Translations under genes and position numbers: made by a program
Assembly: GCF_003324565.1 (NCBI RefSeq)
Contig: NZ_QOLA01000005.1
Span: 1 to 64,000 of the forward strand
Direction: 5' to 3'
From: Streptomyces sp. SDr-06
GTDB taxonomy: Bacteria > Actinomycetota > Actinomycetes > Streptomycetales > Streptomycetaceae
DNA length: 64,000 bases
The notes under the pieces: generated by a model
What the model saw: only the letters and a program-made list of their open reading frames with translations
The model's database searches: none
What the model was told of the DNA's origin: nothing
Shown: positions 1 to 9,674 of the stretch, in pieces
Position numbering within the stretch: position 1 is the first letter of the stretch
Layout of the letters: each line of letters opens with the position of its first letter

Positions 1-102
1 CACACCCCGCTGATGGTCGTCAACATCGGCAAGCCGGGCGAGGACGCGTGGTACCCGCGCAGCCCGCGCCTGGCCTACGAGGACGTCGTCACGACCGTCT
101 GA
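1..102 (+). CDS. C-terminal end of a nitroreductase-family protein (malonic semialdehyde reductase-like), partial
   Basis: The frame is open from the first base and ends with TGA at 100-102, giving the last 33 residues of a protein. The tail contains VNIGKPGEDAWYPRSPRL, which resembles the C-terminus of RutE/YdfG-type malonic semialdehyde reductases and related FMN nitroreductases. The start and catalytic core lie outside the window, so the family call rests on the tail alone. A strong hairpin follows immediately and separates it from the leftward gene at 181-720. Confidence 0.6.
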   Translation, partial: HTPLMVVNIGKPGEDAWYPRSPRLAYEDVVTTV

Positions 103-111
103 GCCACCGCT

Positions 112-162
112 CGTACGACGAGGGCCGCCGCACCTTTCCGGTGCGGCGGCCCTCGTCGTACG
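112..162. terminator. Perfect 23-bp hairpin, bidirectional terminator
   Basis: Bases 112-134 pair perfectly with 140-162 around a 5-base loop (tttcc). It lies between two convergent genes and has no T-run, as is usual for Streptomyces terminators, so it probably serves both strands. Confidence 0.8.
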
Positions 163-180
163 TGGCCGGGCGGACGGACG

Positions 181-720
181 TCAGGTCGTCTTCTTCGACT
201 CCAGCGCGCCCGCCATCGCGACCAGCTGCTCGTACGGCGCCGTGCCCATCACCACGGTCGTGTGGCCCTGGTCCTGGCGGACGAGCGCGTCGTACTTGGG
301 GCCGTCCCAGTACGTCCAGGTCGCGCCCGCGATCTGCTGCGACTTCTCGGTCTTCGTCGCGCTCCTGCTGACCTCGGCCACGAACTTGTCCGAGGGCGCC
401 GTGGACTGCTCGATCGCGACGTACTGGTTCTGCGGATCGAGGAAGCCCAGGTGCCAGGCGTTGTTCTTGGCGCCGTCGTACGACACCGAGGTCGCGCGCC
501 ACTTGTCCTGGTCGGGCAGGCCGACGGGGGCCGCCACCGGGTACGGCGCGGCCCGGCGCACCGTGGTGAGCTCGACCTTGTAGTCGACGGTCTTGAGCGG
601 AGGTGCGTCCGACTCGTCGTGCGGAATGAACACATAGATCACAGCCGCCGCGATGCCGATCACCGCCAGCGACTGCAGCATGTTCCGGACTGTCTGCTTG
701 CTGCTGCGCGTTCCTGCCAC
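181..720 (-). CDS. DUF4245 domain protein, membrane-anchored
   Basis: The 179-residue protein has a short basic N-terminus, one membrane segment at about residues 13-32 (QSLAVIGIAAAVIYVFI) and an extracytoplasmic domain containing YPVAAPVGLPDQDKWRATSV and TWTYWDGPKYDALVRQ, typical of DUF4245. No function is known. It lies divergent to glpX with 126 bp between them, an arrangement I recall as conserved in Streptomyces. The start is GTG at 720 and its ribosome site is weak. Confidence 0.85.
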   Translation of the reverse strand: MAGTRSSKQTVRNMLQSLAVIGIAAAVIYVFIPHDESDAPPLKTVDYKVELTTVRRAAPYPVAAPVGLPDQDKWRATSVSYDGAKNNAWHLGFLDPQNQYVAIEQSTAPSDKFVAEVSRSATKTEKSQQIAGATWTYWDGPKYDALVRQDQGHTTVVMGTAPYEQLVAMAGALESKKTT

Positions 721-846
721 GACCCCATGTTCTCAGGTCATGTCGCCGCTCATACGTGGACCCCTCTGCTCAATTTGTCGACGTACGGATAGAGTCCTAG
801 CACCCTCTTATCCTGCGGCCGTCGCCGTACAGAAAGGTGCGCTCCG

Positions 847-1878
847 ATGACCGAGCATCATCTGCCGTCCGAACTCGAGGTCTCCCCCGAGGCCCCCGAC
901 CGCAACCTGGCCCTGGAGCTGGTGCGGGTCACCGAGGCGGCCGCCATGGCCGCGGGCCGCTGGGTCGGCCGCGGAGACAAGATCGGCGCGGACGGCGCCG
1001 CGGTCAACGCCATGCGGACCCTCGTCTCCACCGTCTCGATGAACGGCGTGGTCGTCATCGGCGAGGGCGAGAAGGACGAAGCCCCCATGCTCTACAACGG
1101 GGAGCGCATCGGCGACGGCACCGGCGCCGAGGTCGACATCGCGGTCGACCCGATCGACGGCACCACCCTGAACGCCAAGGGCATGCCGAACGCGATCGCC
1201 GTGCTCGCCGCCGCCGACCGCGGCGCCATGTTCGACCCGTCCGCCGTGTTCTACATGGACAAACTGGTCACCGGTCCCGAGGCCGCCGACTTCGTCGACA
1301 TCAACGCGCCGGTCTCGGTGAACATCCGCCGGGTCGCCAAGGCCAAGAACTCCTCGCCCGAGGACGTCACCGTCGTCATCCTCGACCGCCCCCGCCACGA
1401 GGGCATCGTCAAGGAGATCCGGGAGACCGGCGCGCGCATCAAGTTCATCTCGGACGGCGACGTCGCCGGTTCGATCATGGCCGTGCGCGAGGGCACCGGT
1501 GTCGACCTGCTCATGGGCATCGGCGGCACCCCGGAAGGCATCATCTCGGCCTGCGCGATCAAGTGCCTGGGCGGTGTGATCCAGGGCAAGCTGTGGCCCA
1601 AGGACGAGGCCGAGCGCCGGCGCGCGCTCGACGCCGGGCACGACCTGGACCGGACGCTCTCCACGAACGACCTGGTCAGCGGCGACAACGTGTTCTTCGT
1701 CGCCACCGGCATCACCGACGGCGAGCTCCTGCGCGGGGTCCGCTACCGGGCCGAGACGGCGACCACCCAGTCGCTCGTGATGCGCTCGAAGTCGGGCACG
1801 ATCCGCCAGATCGACTCGACGCACCGCCTGTCGAAGCTGCGCGCGTACAGCCAGATCGACTTCGACCGGGCCAAGTAA
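847..1878 (+). CDS. glpX: Class II fructose-1,6-bisphosphatase
   Basis: The 343-residue protein is collinear with GlpX. It has the phosphatase signature [12 protein letters not shown] at about residues 71-82 and the metal-binding DPIDGTT at 101-107. It hydrolyses fructose-1,6-bisphosphate to fructose-6-phosphate in gluconeogenesis, which in this window ends near PEP carboxykinase (61393-63216). The ATG at 847 follows AAAGGTG at a normal distance. It is a single gene with an inverted repeat just past its stop. Confidence 0.95.
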   Translation: MTEHHLPSELEVSPEAPDRNLALELVRVTEAAAMAAGRWVGRGDKIGADGAAVNAMRTLVSTVSMNGVVVIGEGEKDEAPMLYNGERIGDGTGAEVDIAVDPIDGTTLNAKGMPNAIAVLAAADRGAMFDPSAVFYMDKLVTGPEAADFVDINAPVSVNIRRVAKAKNSSPEDVTVVILDRPRHEGIVKEIRETGARIKFISDGDVAGSIMAVREGTGVDLLMGIGGTPEGIISACAIKCLGGVIQGKLWPKDEAERRRALDAGHDLDRTLSTNDLVSGDNVFFVATGITDGELLRGVRYRAETATTQSLVMRSKSGTIRQIDSTHRLSKLRAYSQIDFDRAK

Positions 1879-1897
1879 CCCCGGAAGCAAGGCAGTT

Positions 1898-1953
1898 CGT
1901 ACGTAGGTGAAGGGGCGTCCCCGTTGTGCGGCGGGGGCACCCCTTCACGTACG
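1898..1953. terminator. Hairpin between convergent glpX and wblI-like gene
   Basis: The arms around gtgaagggg and ccccttcac, flanked by cgtacgt and acgtacg, form an imperfect stem between two convergent genes, so it probably terminates both transcripts. Confidence 0.6.
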
Positions 1954-1971
1954 CAGAGCCGGCTGCGCGGG

Positions 1972-2325
1972 CTATGCGGCGGACGCGGCCTTCTTGAGCT
2001 CCACCTCGCGCCGGCGCCTGCGGGCGATGACTACCCGGCGCTCGGCTGCGGTCAGGCCGCCCCACACGCCGTACGGCTCGGGCATGAGCAGGGCGTGCTC
2101 GCGGCACTCCACCATCACGGGACAGCGGGCGCAGACGCGCTTGGCGGCCTCCTCGCGGGAGAGCCGGGCGGCCGTCGGTTCCTTGGACGGGGCGAAGAAG
2201 AGACCCGCCTCGTCCCGGCGGCAGACCGCCTCCGCGTGCCACGGGCCCGCCTGATCCTCCCTGGCTGGACCACGCTGCGGCGGAACGGCGGCGACCTGCA
2301 GGGAATGATGCGGCGGATGCAGCAC
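1972..2325 (-). CDS. wblI: WhiB-like iron-sulfur transcription factor (WblI-like)
   Basis: The 117-residue protein has the four WhiB-family cysteines, C35, C65, C68 and C74, expected to bind a [4Fe-4S] cluster. They are followed by the family turn motif GVWGG (86-90) and a basic tail RRRRRE that would contact DNA. Wbl proteins act with the principal sigma factor. The symbol is inferred from the position beside glpX, which matches wblI of S. coelicolor as I remember it. The GTG at 2325 has an AGGAG site 8 bases upstream. An 8-bp inverted repeat lies 78-98 bases upstream. Confidence 0.85.
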   Translation of the reverse strand: MLHPPHHSLQVAAVPPQRGPAREDQAGPWHAEAVCRRDEAGLFFAPSKEPTAARLSREEAAKRVCARCPVMVECREHALLMPEPYGVWGGLTAAERRVVIARRRRREVELKKAASAA

Positions 2326-2402
2326 GGTCTACTCCTGACGACGGCTTCGCGAGCGAGCGACGATGCGACAGTCCCTACCCGCTGTACGCGTGCCTATGCA
2401 CT

Positions 2403-2423
2403 GAGTTCCGTAGGGCGGAACTC
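2403..2423. promoter_or_regulatory. Perfect 8-bp inverted repeat upstream of wblI-like gene
   Basis: GAGTTCCG at 2403-2410 and CGGAACTC at 2416-2423 flank a 5-base spacer. The site lies in the 150-bp gap between the DUF1707 gene and wblI, both leftward. It could be an operator for wblI or a weak terminator of the upstream gene. The short stem and lack of GC run make an operator slightly more likely. Confidence 0.4.
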
Positions 2424-2475
2424 CGCTCGGGCGCCGTTGGCCAAAACCCGGCGCCGCCGCGCGCCGATCCGGCCG

Positions 2476-3174
2476 TCAGGATTCGAGCCGCTTGCGCATC
2501 CGGTCGTGCAGGTCGGCGATGCGCTTGCCCCGCTTGGGCTTGGCCTCGATGTTGCCGAAGACGGAATATCCATTGACGACGACCACCGGCGCTTCAGGAT
2601 CGTCGGCTTCCAGGGTGTGCACCTCGAAGTTGCCGAAGATTCCGGTGCCGCTGCCGCGCAGGCTCAGATTCTCCGGCACCCGCACCTCCACATTGCCGAA
2701 AATCGCAGTCGCGTTGATGACCGTCAGGCGCTGTTCGAAGAGCGCCTCGGTGAGGTCGATCTCCACGCTGCCGAACAGCGAGAAGGCGTTGGTGCGCTTC
2801 CCGACCCGCCAGCGGCCCTTGCGGGTGGAGGCGGAGAAGACCGCCACGAGGTTCTCGGCGTCGACGGGCGCCCCGGCCTCCGCCGCCTCGCGCGGGTCGG
2901 GCGCGGCCACCGGGCGCCGCCGGGCCCCGGCCGCGGGCAGGTCCTGCACCAGGGGTTCCAGTTCGCCCACGGTCTTGGCGCGGTAGACGGCGTCGATGCG
3001 CTCGGAGTGCTCCGCGGCGTCGAGGCGGCCCTCGGCCAGGGCGTCGCGCAGGATGTCGGCGATCCTGTCCCGGTCGGCGTCGGAGGCCCGCAGCGCCGGG
3101 GGCTCGGCATGCTTGACGAGGTCGGCCTTCGCGGGCTCCGCGGGGTCCGGCTGAGCGTGCTTTTCGAGGTCCAC
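2476..3174 (-). CDS. DUF1707 plus LiaF-like C-terminal domain protein
   Basis: The 232-residue protein carries a DUF1707 (SHOCT-like) module at about 26-85 (LRASDADRDRIADILRDALA, AEHSERIDAVYRAKT). A cell-wall-active-antibiotic-response LiaF-like beta domain follows at about 105-215, with repeated FGSVEIDL, FGNVEVRVP, FGNFEVH and FGNIEAKP strands. There is no membrane segment, so it is likely cytoplasmic or peripheral. LiaF-type domains occur in envelope-stress regulators, but the role in Streptomyces is unknown. It is transcribed toward wblI. Confidence 0.85.
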   Translation of the reverse strand: MDLEKHAQPDPAEPAKADLVKHAEPPALRASDADRDRIADILRDALAEGRLDAAEHSERIDAVYRAKTVGELEPLVQDLPAAGARRRPVAAPDPREAAEAGAPVDAENLVAVFSASTRKGRWRVGKRTNAFSLFGSVEIDLTEALFEQRLTVINATAIFGNVEVRVPENLSLRGSGTGIFGNFEVHTLEADDPEAPVVVVNGYSVFGNIEAKPKRGKRIADLHDRMRKRLES

Positions 3175-3336
3175 GGGGTCAGCGTACCCAAACGCGATAG
3201 ATCGCGACTAGTCGCGGGGCGGAAGGGGCTCGACAACTGAGCCTTACCTCACAGGAACGGCGGCGTGGCGGCGGCATACGCTGGTGGGTGCTGTGCCAAT
3301 GGAGGCACGCTGTCTGCCGAGTGAGGAATGGCCGTA

Positions 3337-5007
<1,671 letters not shown>

Positions 5008-5141
5008 CCGCGCGTGGACCCGAATAGGGTCCAAAGGCCCTAAGGGCCCGGCGAATTGGCCACCTATCCTGGCATGTGTCCGCAATCGCCCCGACCGCCG
5101 CATCGGCCGGGGCGGTTCAACCACCAGGAGGGGTGGCGCAG

Positions 5142-5444
5142 TTGGGGATTTTTCACGGGCCCGGCGGGTTACTGGCGGTGCTCGACCGCGTGCTGCCACA
5201 GCGCCGCACGAAGGCGTCGCCGACGGCCCACGCGCTGGTCGGCGCGGCGGGCCGGGTGGTCACGCCGATCCCGCGCGGCGGCTACGGCGAGGTGCTGTTC
5301 TCCGTGCGCGGCCGGCCGCTGAAGTACGCGGCGCGGGCCCGCACCCCGCTCGCCTTCGGCGCCCAGGTCCGGGTGTCGGCCGCGCTGTCCCCGTCCGCCA
5401 TCGAGGTCGCGCACCTCGGCCCCGCCGCGGACGGCTGTCCGTGA
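5142..5444 (+). CDS. Small NfeD-like OB-fold protein, contains a TTA codon
   Basis: This is a protein of about 100 residues. Its second half (LVGAAGRVVTPI, GYGEVLFSVRGRP, LAFGAQVRVSA) looks like the OB-fold domain of NfeD-family proteins, which partner with membrane proteases or flotillins. The membrane part is missing, so it may be a stand-alone domain. The start is uncertain: TTG at 5142 has AGGAGG 10 bases upstream, GTG at 5133 overlaps that site, and ATG at 5076 has none. A TTA leucine codon at 5169-5171 suggests bldA control. Confidence 0.6.
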   Translation: MGIFHGPGGLLAVLDRVLPQRRTKASPTAHALVGAAGRVVTPIPRGGYGEVLFSVRGRPLKYAARARTPLAFGAQVRVSAALSPSAIEVAHLGPAADGCP

Positions 5445-5466
5445 CGGGGCCGGGCGGGCGTACCGG

Positions 5467-6990
5467 TCAGGCGAAGCGCTGGTTCGCGCCGGAGTCGCAG
5501 GGCCGCAGCGTGAGCGGGTCCTTGGCGGCGCCGAGCGTGGCGCACAGACCGGTCGCCGCGGCCGGGCGCAGGGTGCCGGACTGGCGCACCCACTGCTGGT
5601 TGGCGGCGCCCGAGCAGTTCCAGATGATCAGCTTGGCGCCGGCGGTGTAGTTCGCCCCCGGCACGTCGAGGCAGCGGTCCTGGGTGAGCTGGGTGTGCAC
5701 GGACGCGCGGTCACTGTCGTACCACCAGCCCTGGTTGCGTCCGCCGTGGCAGTCCCAGCCGCCCACCGTCGTACCGTTGGCGCTGACGGCCGCGGTGACG
5801 TCGACACAGGTGCCGGTCGCCTCGTTCTTCAGCGGCCGGTAGGCGTCGTCCCAGGCCAGCGGGTAGAGCGTCGCGCTGCCGGTGGAGGCGGGGTCGGCGC
5901 AACTGCCTTCCCTGACACCGGAGTCGTAGAGCTGGGTGAGGCAGGACGCGAACGCGCCGTGGCCGCGGTAGTTGGGGTGGAAGGACTGGCGGACCGAGTT
6001 CGAGTCCGGCAGGCCGGGCTTGGACAGGTCGATGTAGAGGCCGCGGGCCCAGGTGTCCTCCATGCAGACCTCGTGGCCGTTGAAGAGCCTGGAGTTGTCG
6101 AGGTAGGTCACTCCGGTGTCCTCGGCCACCTTGCGCATGCCGACCTCGAAGGCGGGCACCGCGGTGTCGCGGCCCCACACGGTGTCGGAGTCGTAGCCGA
6201 GCCCGCCGCAGGCGAGCTTGCCCGGGAAGTTCGGGTTGTCGTGGAAGTCGGGCCCGATGGGGCTCGGGTAGCCCATCACGACGAGCTTGTACGAGCCGTC
6301 GGCGTAACCGGCGTCGCGCATCACGGTCTTGAGGTCGCTCACGGTCTGCTCGACCTTGGGCACCAAGGCATCCACCCGGGCCTGCCAGCCGGGCTGGTAC
6401 TTGGACTGGCACGGTCCCTGGAGCAGCAGGTAGCGCTCGACGCAGTCGGTCATGACCGGGCCGAACTGGAGGTCGTCGTTGGCCCCGGCGACGAGCAGCA
6501 CCATCTTGATGCGGGTGTTGCGCGCCTTGATGGCGAGGCTGTCGCTCTGCACGAGCTCGTCGGCGTACTGCTTGGTCCCGCCGATCCTGATGTTGCCGGT
6601 GTAGGCGCCCGAACAGGCCACGTTGTACGTCTCGTCGGCCGGGATGCCGGTGCGGTGGATCGCGGAGTCGGGCGAGCGGTGGCACCAGTTGTCGGGGCCG
6701 TTGGTGCCGGCCTCGTAGGTGCCGACGCCCTCGCCGGAGATCTCGCTGTCGCCGAGCGAGATCAGCCCGGTCCTGCGGTCGGCCATGGGCCGCTCGGCCG
6801 GGTCGCCGTACAGCTGGGTGGCCTCGGCCGCGCGGATCTTCTCCAGCTCGGGTGTGAGCGGGGTGGAGTAGCCGGACGGTGCGGACGCGGCCTGCGCGGT
6901 GGTCGCGCCGGCCGCCATGCCCCCGAAGGCCGCCGCCACGGCCACGGCGGCCGCGAACGTACAGCGAAGTCTGTGCCTGGTGCGCGTCAT
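5467..6990 (-). CDS. Secreted SGNH-hydrolase lipase/esterase with C-terminal ricin-type lectin domain
   Basis: The 507-residue protein starts with a Sec signal peptide (about 1-35, ending TAQAA). An SGNH/GDSL hydrolase domain follows: GDS at 80-82 gives the nucleophile S82, GAND is at 169-172, and FHPNYRGHGAF near 345 supplies the catalytic His. A ricin B-type trefoil at about 375-507 has QxW-type repeats (NQGWW, NQQWV, NQRF). It is probably exported to hydrolyse an ester while the lectin binds a glycan. It stands alone between convergent and divergent neighbours. Confidence 0.85.
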   Translation of the reverse strand: MTRTRHRLRCTFAAAVAVAAAFGGMAAGATTAQAASAPSGYSTPLTPELEKIRAAEATQLYGDPAERPMADRRTGLISLGDSEISGEGVGTYEAGTNGPDNWCHRSPDSAIHRTGIPADETYNVACSGAYTGNIRIGGTKQYADELVQSDSLAIKARNTRIKMVLLVAGANDDLQFGPVMTDCVERYLLLQGPCQSKYQPGWQARVDALVPKVEQTVSDLKTVMRDAGYADGSYKLVVMGYPSPIGPDFHDNPNFPGKLACGGLGYDSDTVWGRDTAVPAFEVGMRKVAEDTGVTYLDNSRLFNGHEVCMEDTWARGLYIDLSKPGLPDSNSVRQSFHPNYRGHGAFASCLTQLYDSGVREGSCADPASTGSATLYPLAWDDAYRPLKNEATGTCVDVTAAVSANGTTVGGWDCHGGRNQGWWYDSDRASVHTQLTQDRCLDVPGANYTAGAKLIIWNCSGAANQQWVRQSGTLRPAAATGLCATLGAAKDPLTLRPCDSGANQRFA

Positions 6991-7210
6991 TGCGCCTCCC
7001 CGGTGGTTAGTTACCCCCGGTATTTACTGGCCGGTAGTGGGTGTTGGGAATAGCCAGAACAAGACAACCGCTCAACTTTTACGAACCGGCGCCCAACTGG
7101 GCCGCCCGGACGAACCTGCGCGCGCCCCGGGGTACCCGTCGGCCACCGGGTGCCGCCGGCGGGAACAGTGAGCGCGTCCGGGGTGCTGTCCGAGGTGGAG
7201 GTGATCGGCG

Positions 7211-8632
7211 ATGGCCGACGAGCAGGAACAACAGGAACGACAGGGACGACAGGACTACCGCGTCGAGCACGACTCGATGGGCGAGGTGCGGGTCCCCGCG
7301 CGGGCCAAGTGGCGGGCGCAGACACAGCGGGCGGTGGAGAACTTCCCCGTCTCCGGGCAGCGCCTGGAGCGCGCCCACATCGAGGCGCTGGCCCGCGTCA
7401 AGGCGGCCGCGGCCAAGGTCAACGCCGAACTCGGCGTGCTCGACAAGGACATCGCGGGCGCGATCGAGGAGGCGGCCGGGGAGGTCGCCGAGGGGCGCTG
7501 GGACGAGCACTTTCCGGTCGATGTCTTCCAGACCGGATCCGGCACCTCGTCCAACATGAACATGAACGAGGTCGTGGCCACGCTCGCCACCGAGCGGCTG
7601 GGCCGCGGCGTGCACCCCAACGACCACGTCAACGCCTCGCAGTCCTCCAACGACGTGTTCCCCTCCTCCATCCACATCGCCGCGACGGCCGCCGTCACCG
7701 GCGATCTGATCCCCGCGCTCGACCACCTGGCGAGCGCCCTGGAGCGCAAGTCGGCCGAGTTCGCGGACGTGGTCAAGTCGGGTCGCACACACCTGATGGA
7801 CGCGACGCCGGTGACCCTCGGCCAGGAGTTCGGCGGCTACGCGGCGCAGGTCAGGTACGGCATCGAGCGCCTGCGCTGCGCGCTGCCCCGGCTGGCCGAA
7901 CTCCCCCTGGGCGGAACGGCGGTCGGGACCGGAATCAACACGCCGCACGGGTTCTCCGCCGCCGTGATCGCCGAGGTCGCGCGCGTCACCGGGCTGCCCC
8001 TGACCGAGGCGCGGGACCACTTCGAGGCGCAGGGCGCGCGCGACGGCCTCGTGGAGACCAGCGGACAGCTGCGCACCATCGCCGTCTCGCTCACGAAGAT
8101 CTCCAACGACCTGCGCTGGATGGCCTCGGGGCCGCGCACGGGATTGGCCGAGATCAGCCTTCCCGACCTCCAGCCCGGCTCGTCGATCATGCCCGGAAAG
8201 GTCAATCCGGTCATTCCGGAGGCCGTCCTCATGGTCGCGGCCCAGGTCGTCGGCAACGACGCGACCGTCGCCACGGCGGGGGCGGCCGGCAACTTCGAGC
8301 TCAACGTGATGCTGCCGGTGATCGCCAAGAACCTCCTGGAGTCCGTCCGGCTGCTCACCAACGCCTCCCGGCTGCTCGCCGACCGCACCGTCGACGGCAT
8401 CACCGCGAACGCCGAGCGGGCTCGCGAGTACGCCGAGTCCTCGCCCTCCGTCGTCACCCCGCTCAACAAGTACATCGGGTACGAGGAGGCCGCCAAGGTC
8501 GCCAAGAAGTCCCTCGCCGAACGCAGGACCATCCGCGAAGTGGTCCTGGACGGCGGGTACGTGGAGCGCGGCGACCTCACCGTCGAGCAGCTCGACGAGG
8601 CGCTCGACGTCCTGCGGATGACCCGCCCCTGA
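7211..8632 (+). CDS. fumC: Class II fumarate hydratase
   Basis: The 473-residue enzyme is a class II fumarase of the aspartase/fumarase superfamily. Signatures are [14 protein letters not shown] near 108-121, the [14 protein letters not shown] region at 135-148, [11 protein letters not shown] at 190-200 and the mobile-loop motif [10 protein letters not shown] at 323-332 with its catalytic serine. It needs no iron-sulfur cluster. The ATG at 7211 follows GGAGG by 9 bases. It is divergent from the SGNH lipase gene. Confidence 0.95.
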   Translation: MADEQEQQERQGRQDYRVEHDSMGEVRVPARAKWRAQTQRAVENFPVSGQRLERAHIEALARVKAAAAKVNAELGVLDKDIAGAIEEAAGEVAEGRWDEHFPVDVFQTGSGTSSNMNMNEVVATLATERLGRGVHPNDHVNASQSSNDVFPSSIHIAATAAVTGDLIPALDHLASALERKSAEFADVVKSGRTHLMDATPVTLGQEFGGYAAQVRYGIERLRCALPRLAELPLGGTAVGTGINTPHGFSAAVIAEVARVTGLPLTEARDHFEAQGARDGLVETSGQLRTIAVSLTKISNDLRWMASGPRTGLAEISLPDLQPGSSIMPGKVNPVIPEAVLMVAAQVVGNDATVATAGAAGNFELNVMLPVIAKNLLESVRLLTNASRLLADRTVDGITANAERAREYAESSPSVVTPLNKYIGYEEAAKVAKKSLAERRTIREVVLDGGYVERGDLTVEQLDEALDVLRMTRP

Positions 8633-8675
8633 ACCGGGGTGACCGGTATCCCAGCGGGGCCTTGACGGCACTCCG

Positions 8676-8681
8676 TAATAT
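8676..8681 (+). promoter_or_regulatory. -10 hexamer TAATAT of a probable leaderless promoter
   Basis: TAATAT ends 6 bases before the ATG at 8688 and there is no ribosome-binding site between, so transcription would begin at the start codon. No convincing -35 is visible. Confidence 0.45.
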
Positions 8682-8687
8682 CTGCAC

Positions 8688-9377
8688 ATGGCAGGTACAG
8701 GAGGCGGCACCCCACACTGGGCGCCGGGGGAGCAGATCCTCTGGCGCTATCGCGATCACGCCCCCGGCCTGGAGGGCGGGCCCGGGGGGCGGTTCCACAT
8801 CTGCCGTCCGGTCACGGTCGTCCAGGACACCGACGAGGTGCTCGCGGTGTGGATGGCGCCCGGCACCGAGTGCGTGCGCCCGGTGCTCCTGGACGGCCGC
8901 CCGCCGCACCGGGAGCCCCTCGCCACCCGCTACACCACCCCGCGCACCACGGAGCGCTCCCCGTGGTTCGGCAGCGGGGTGCTCAAGCTGGCGCGCCCCG
9001 GTGAGCCGTGGTCGGTGTGGCTCTTCTGGGAACGGGGCTGGCGCTTCAAGAACTGGTACGTGAACCTGGAGGAGCCGCGCGCTCGGTGGTCGGGCGGCAT
9101 CGACTCGACGGACCACTTCCTCGACATCTCCGTTGCCCCGGACCGCAGTTGGCGATGGCTGGACGAGGACGAGTTCGCCCAAGCGCAGCGGGTGGGCCTG
9201 ATGGACGCCGCCCTGGCCGGGCGGGTCCGCGAGGCCGGACAGGCCGCGGTCGAGGTGATCAGGGCGTGGGGGCGGCCGTTCTCGGACGGCTGGGAGGCGT
9301 GGCGGCCCGATCCGCACTGGCCCGTTCCCGCACTCCCGGCGGACTGGGATCGCACCCCGGCGCATATGACGTCGTGA
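8688..9377 (+). CDS. DUF402 domain protein
   Basis: The 229-residue soluble protein has a DUF402 core (VLAVWMAPGTE, WFWERGWRFKNWYVNLEEP-like block near 110-135, DHFLDISVAPD, WRWLDEDEFAQA), the fold shared with the nucleoside diphosphate hydrolase FomD. The acidic and aromatic residues used by that fold are present, but the substrate is unknown. It sits 55 bp past fumC. The start codon appears leaderless. Confidence 0.85.
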   Translation: MAGTGGGTPHWAPGEQILWRYRDHAPGLEGGPGGRFHICRPVTVVQDTDEVLAVWMAPGTECVRPVLLDGRPPHREPLATRYTTPRTTERSPWFGSGVLKLARPGEPWSVWLFWERGWRFKNWYVNLEEPRARWSGGIDSTDHFLDISVAPDRSWRWLDEDEFAQAQRVGLMDAALAGRVREAGQAAVEVIRAWGRPFSDGWEAWRPDPHWPVPALPADWDRTPAHMTS

Positions 9378-9503
9378 GACCCTTGATGCGCCCCCGGGGT
9401 TCAAACGTAGGATCGTCCTCCGCAGGGCCGCGCAGGGGCCACCAGCACTGATCGGCGGCCCCGGTGCAACAATTGACCGTATGTCACCACAGGGGGGTGG
9501 AGC

Positions 9504-9674
9504 ATGCCCGGTGTCGCCGCCGCCCGGACGGGTTCTGCCCCGCGCCTCAAGGACGTGGGGGAGGGTATACCGCGTGGAGCGACTGCATCGCGCATCCTTA
9601 CCCTGTCGCTGCCACTGCCGCCGCCCGCGGCAGGGCGGATGTCTCATCCCGGACGGACGGAACCCGACGCGTGA
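9504..9674 (+). CDS. Possible 56-residue leader ORF coupled to the SpoIIE-type phosphatase
   Basis: The ATG at 9504 follows a very strong ribosome site (AGGGGGGTGGAG), and the frame ends at TGA 9672-9674, overlapping the GTG at 9671 of the phosphatase as GTGA. The product (begins MPGVAAARTG) has no recognised domain. It may be a translationally coupled leader, or part of the phosphatase N-terminus separated by a frameshift. A second such mini-ORF (9774-9854, GGGGAGG site) ends with GTGA at 9851 in the same way. Confidence 0.35.
   Translation: MPGVAAARTGSAPRLKDVGEGIPRGATASRILTLSLPLPPPAAGRMSHPGRTEPDA

Noticed and set aside
5010..5040. Small GGACCC/GGGTCC hairpin after the class I fumarase
   Set aside because: The stem is only 6 bp and the following gene is in the same direction, so termination is doubtful.
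9464..9670. ATG 9464 as start of the SpoIIE-type phosphatase
   Set aside because: The added residues are Arg-rich with no family resemblance and no ribosome site; GTG 9671 or 9851 fit better.
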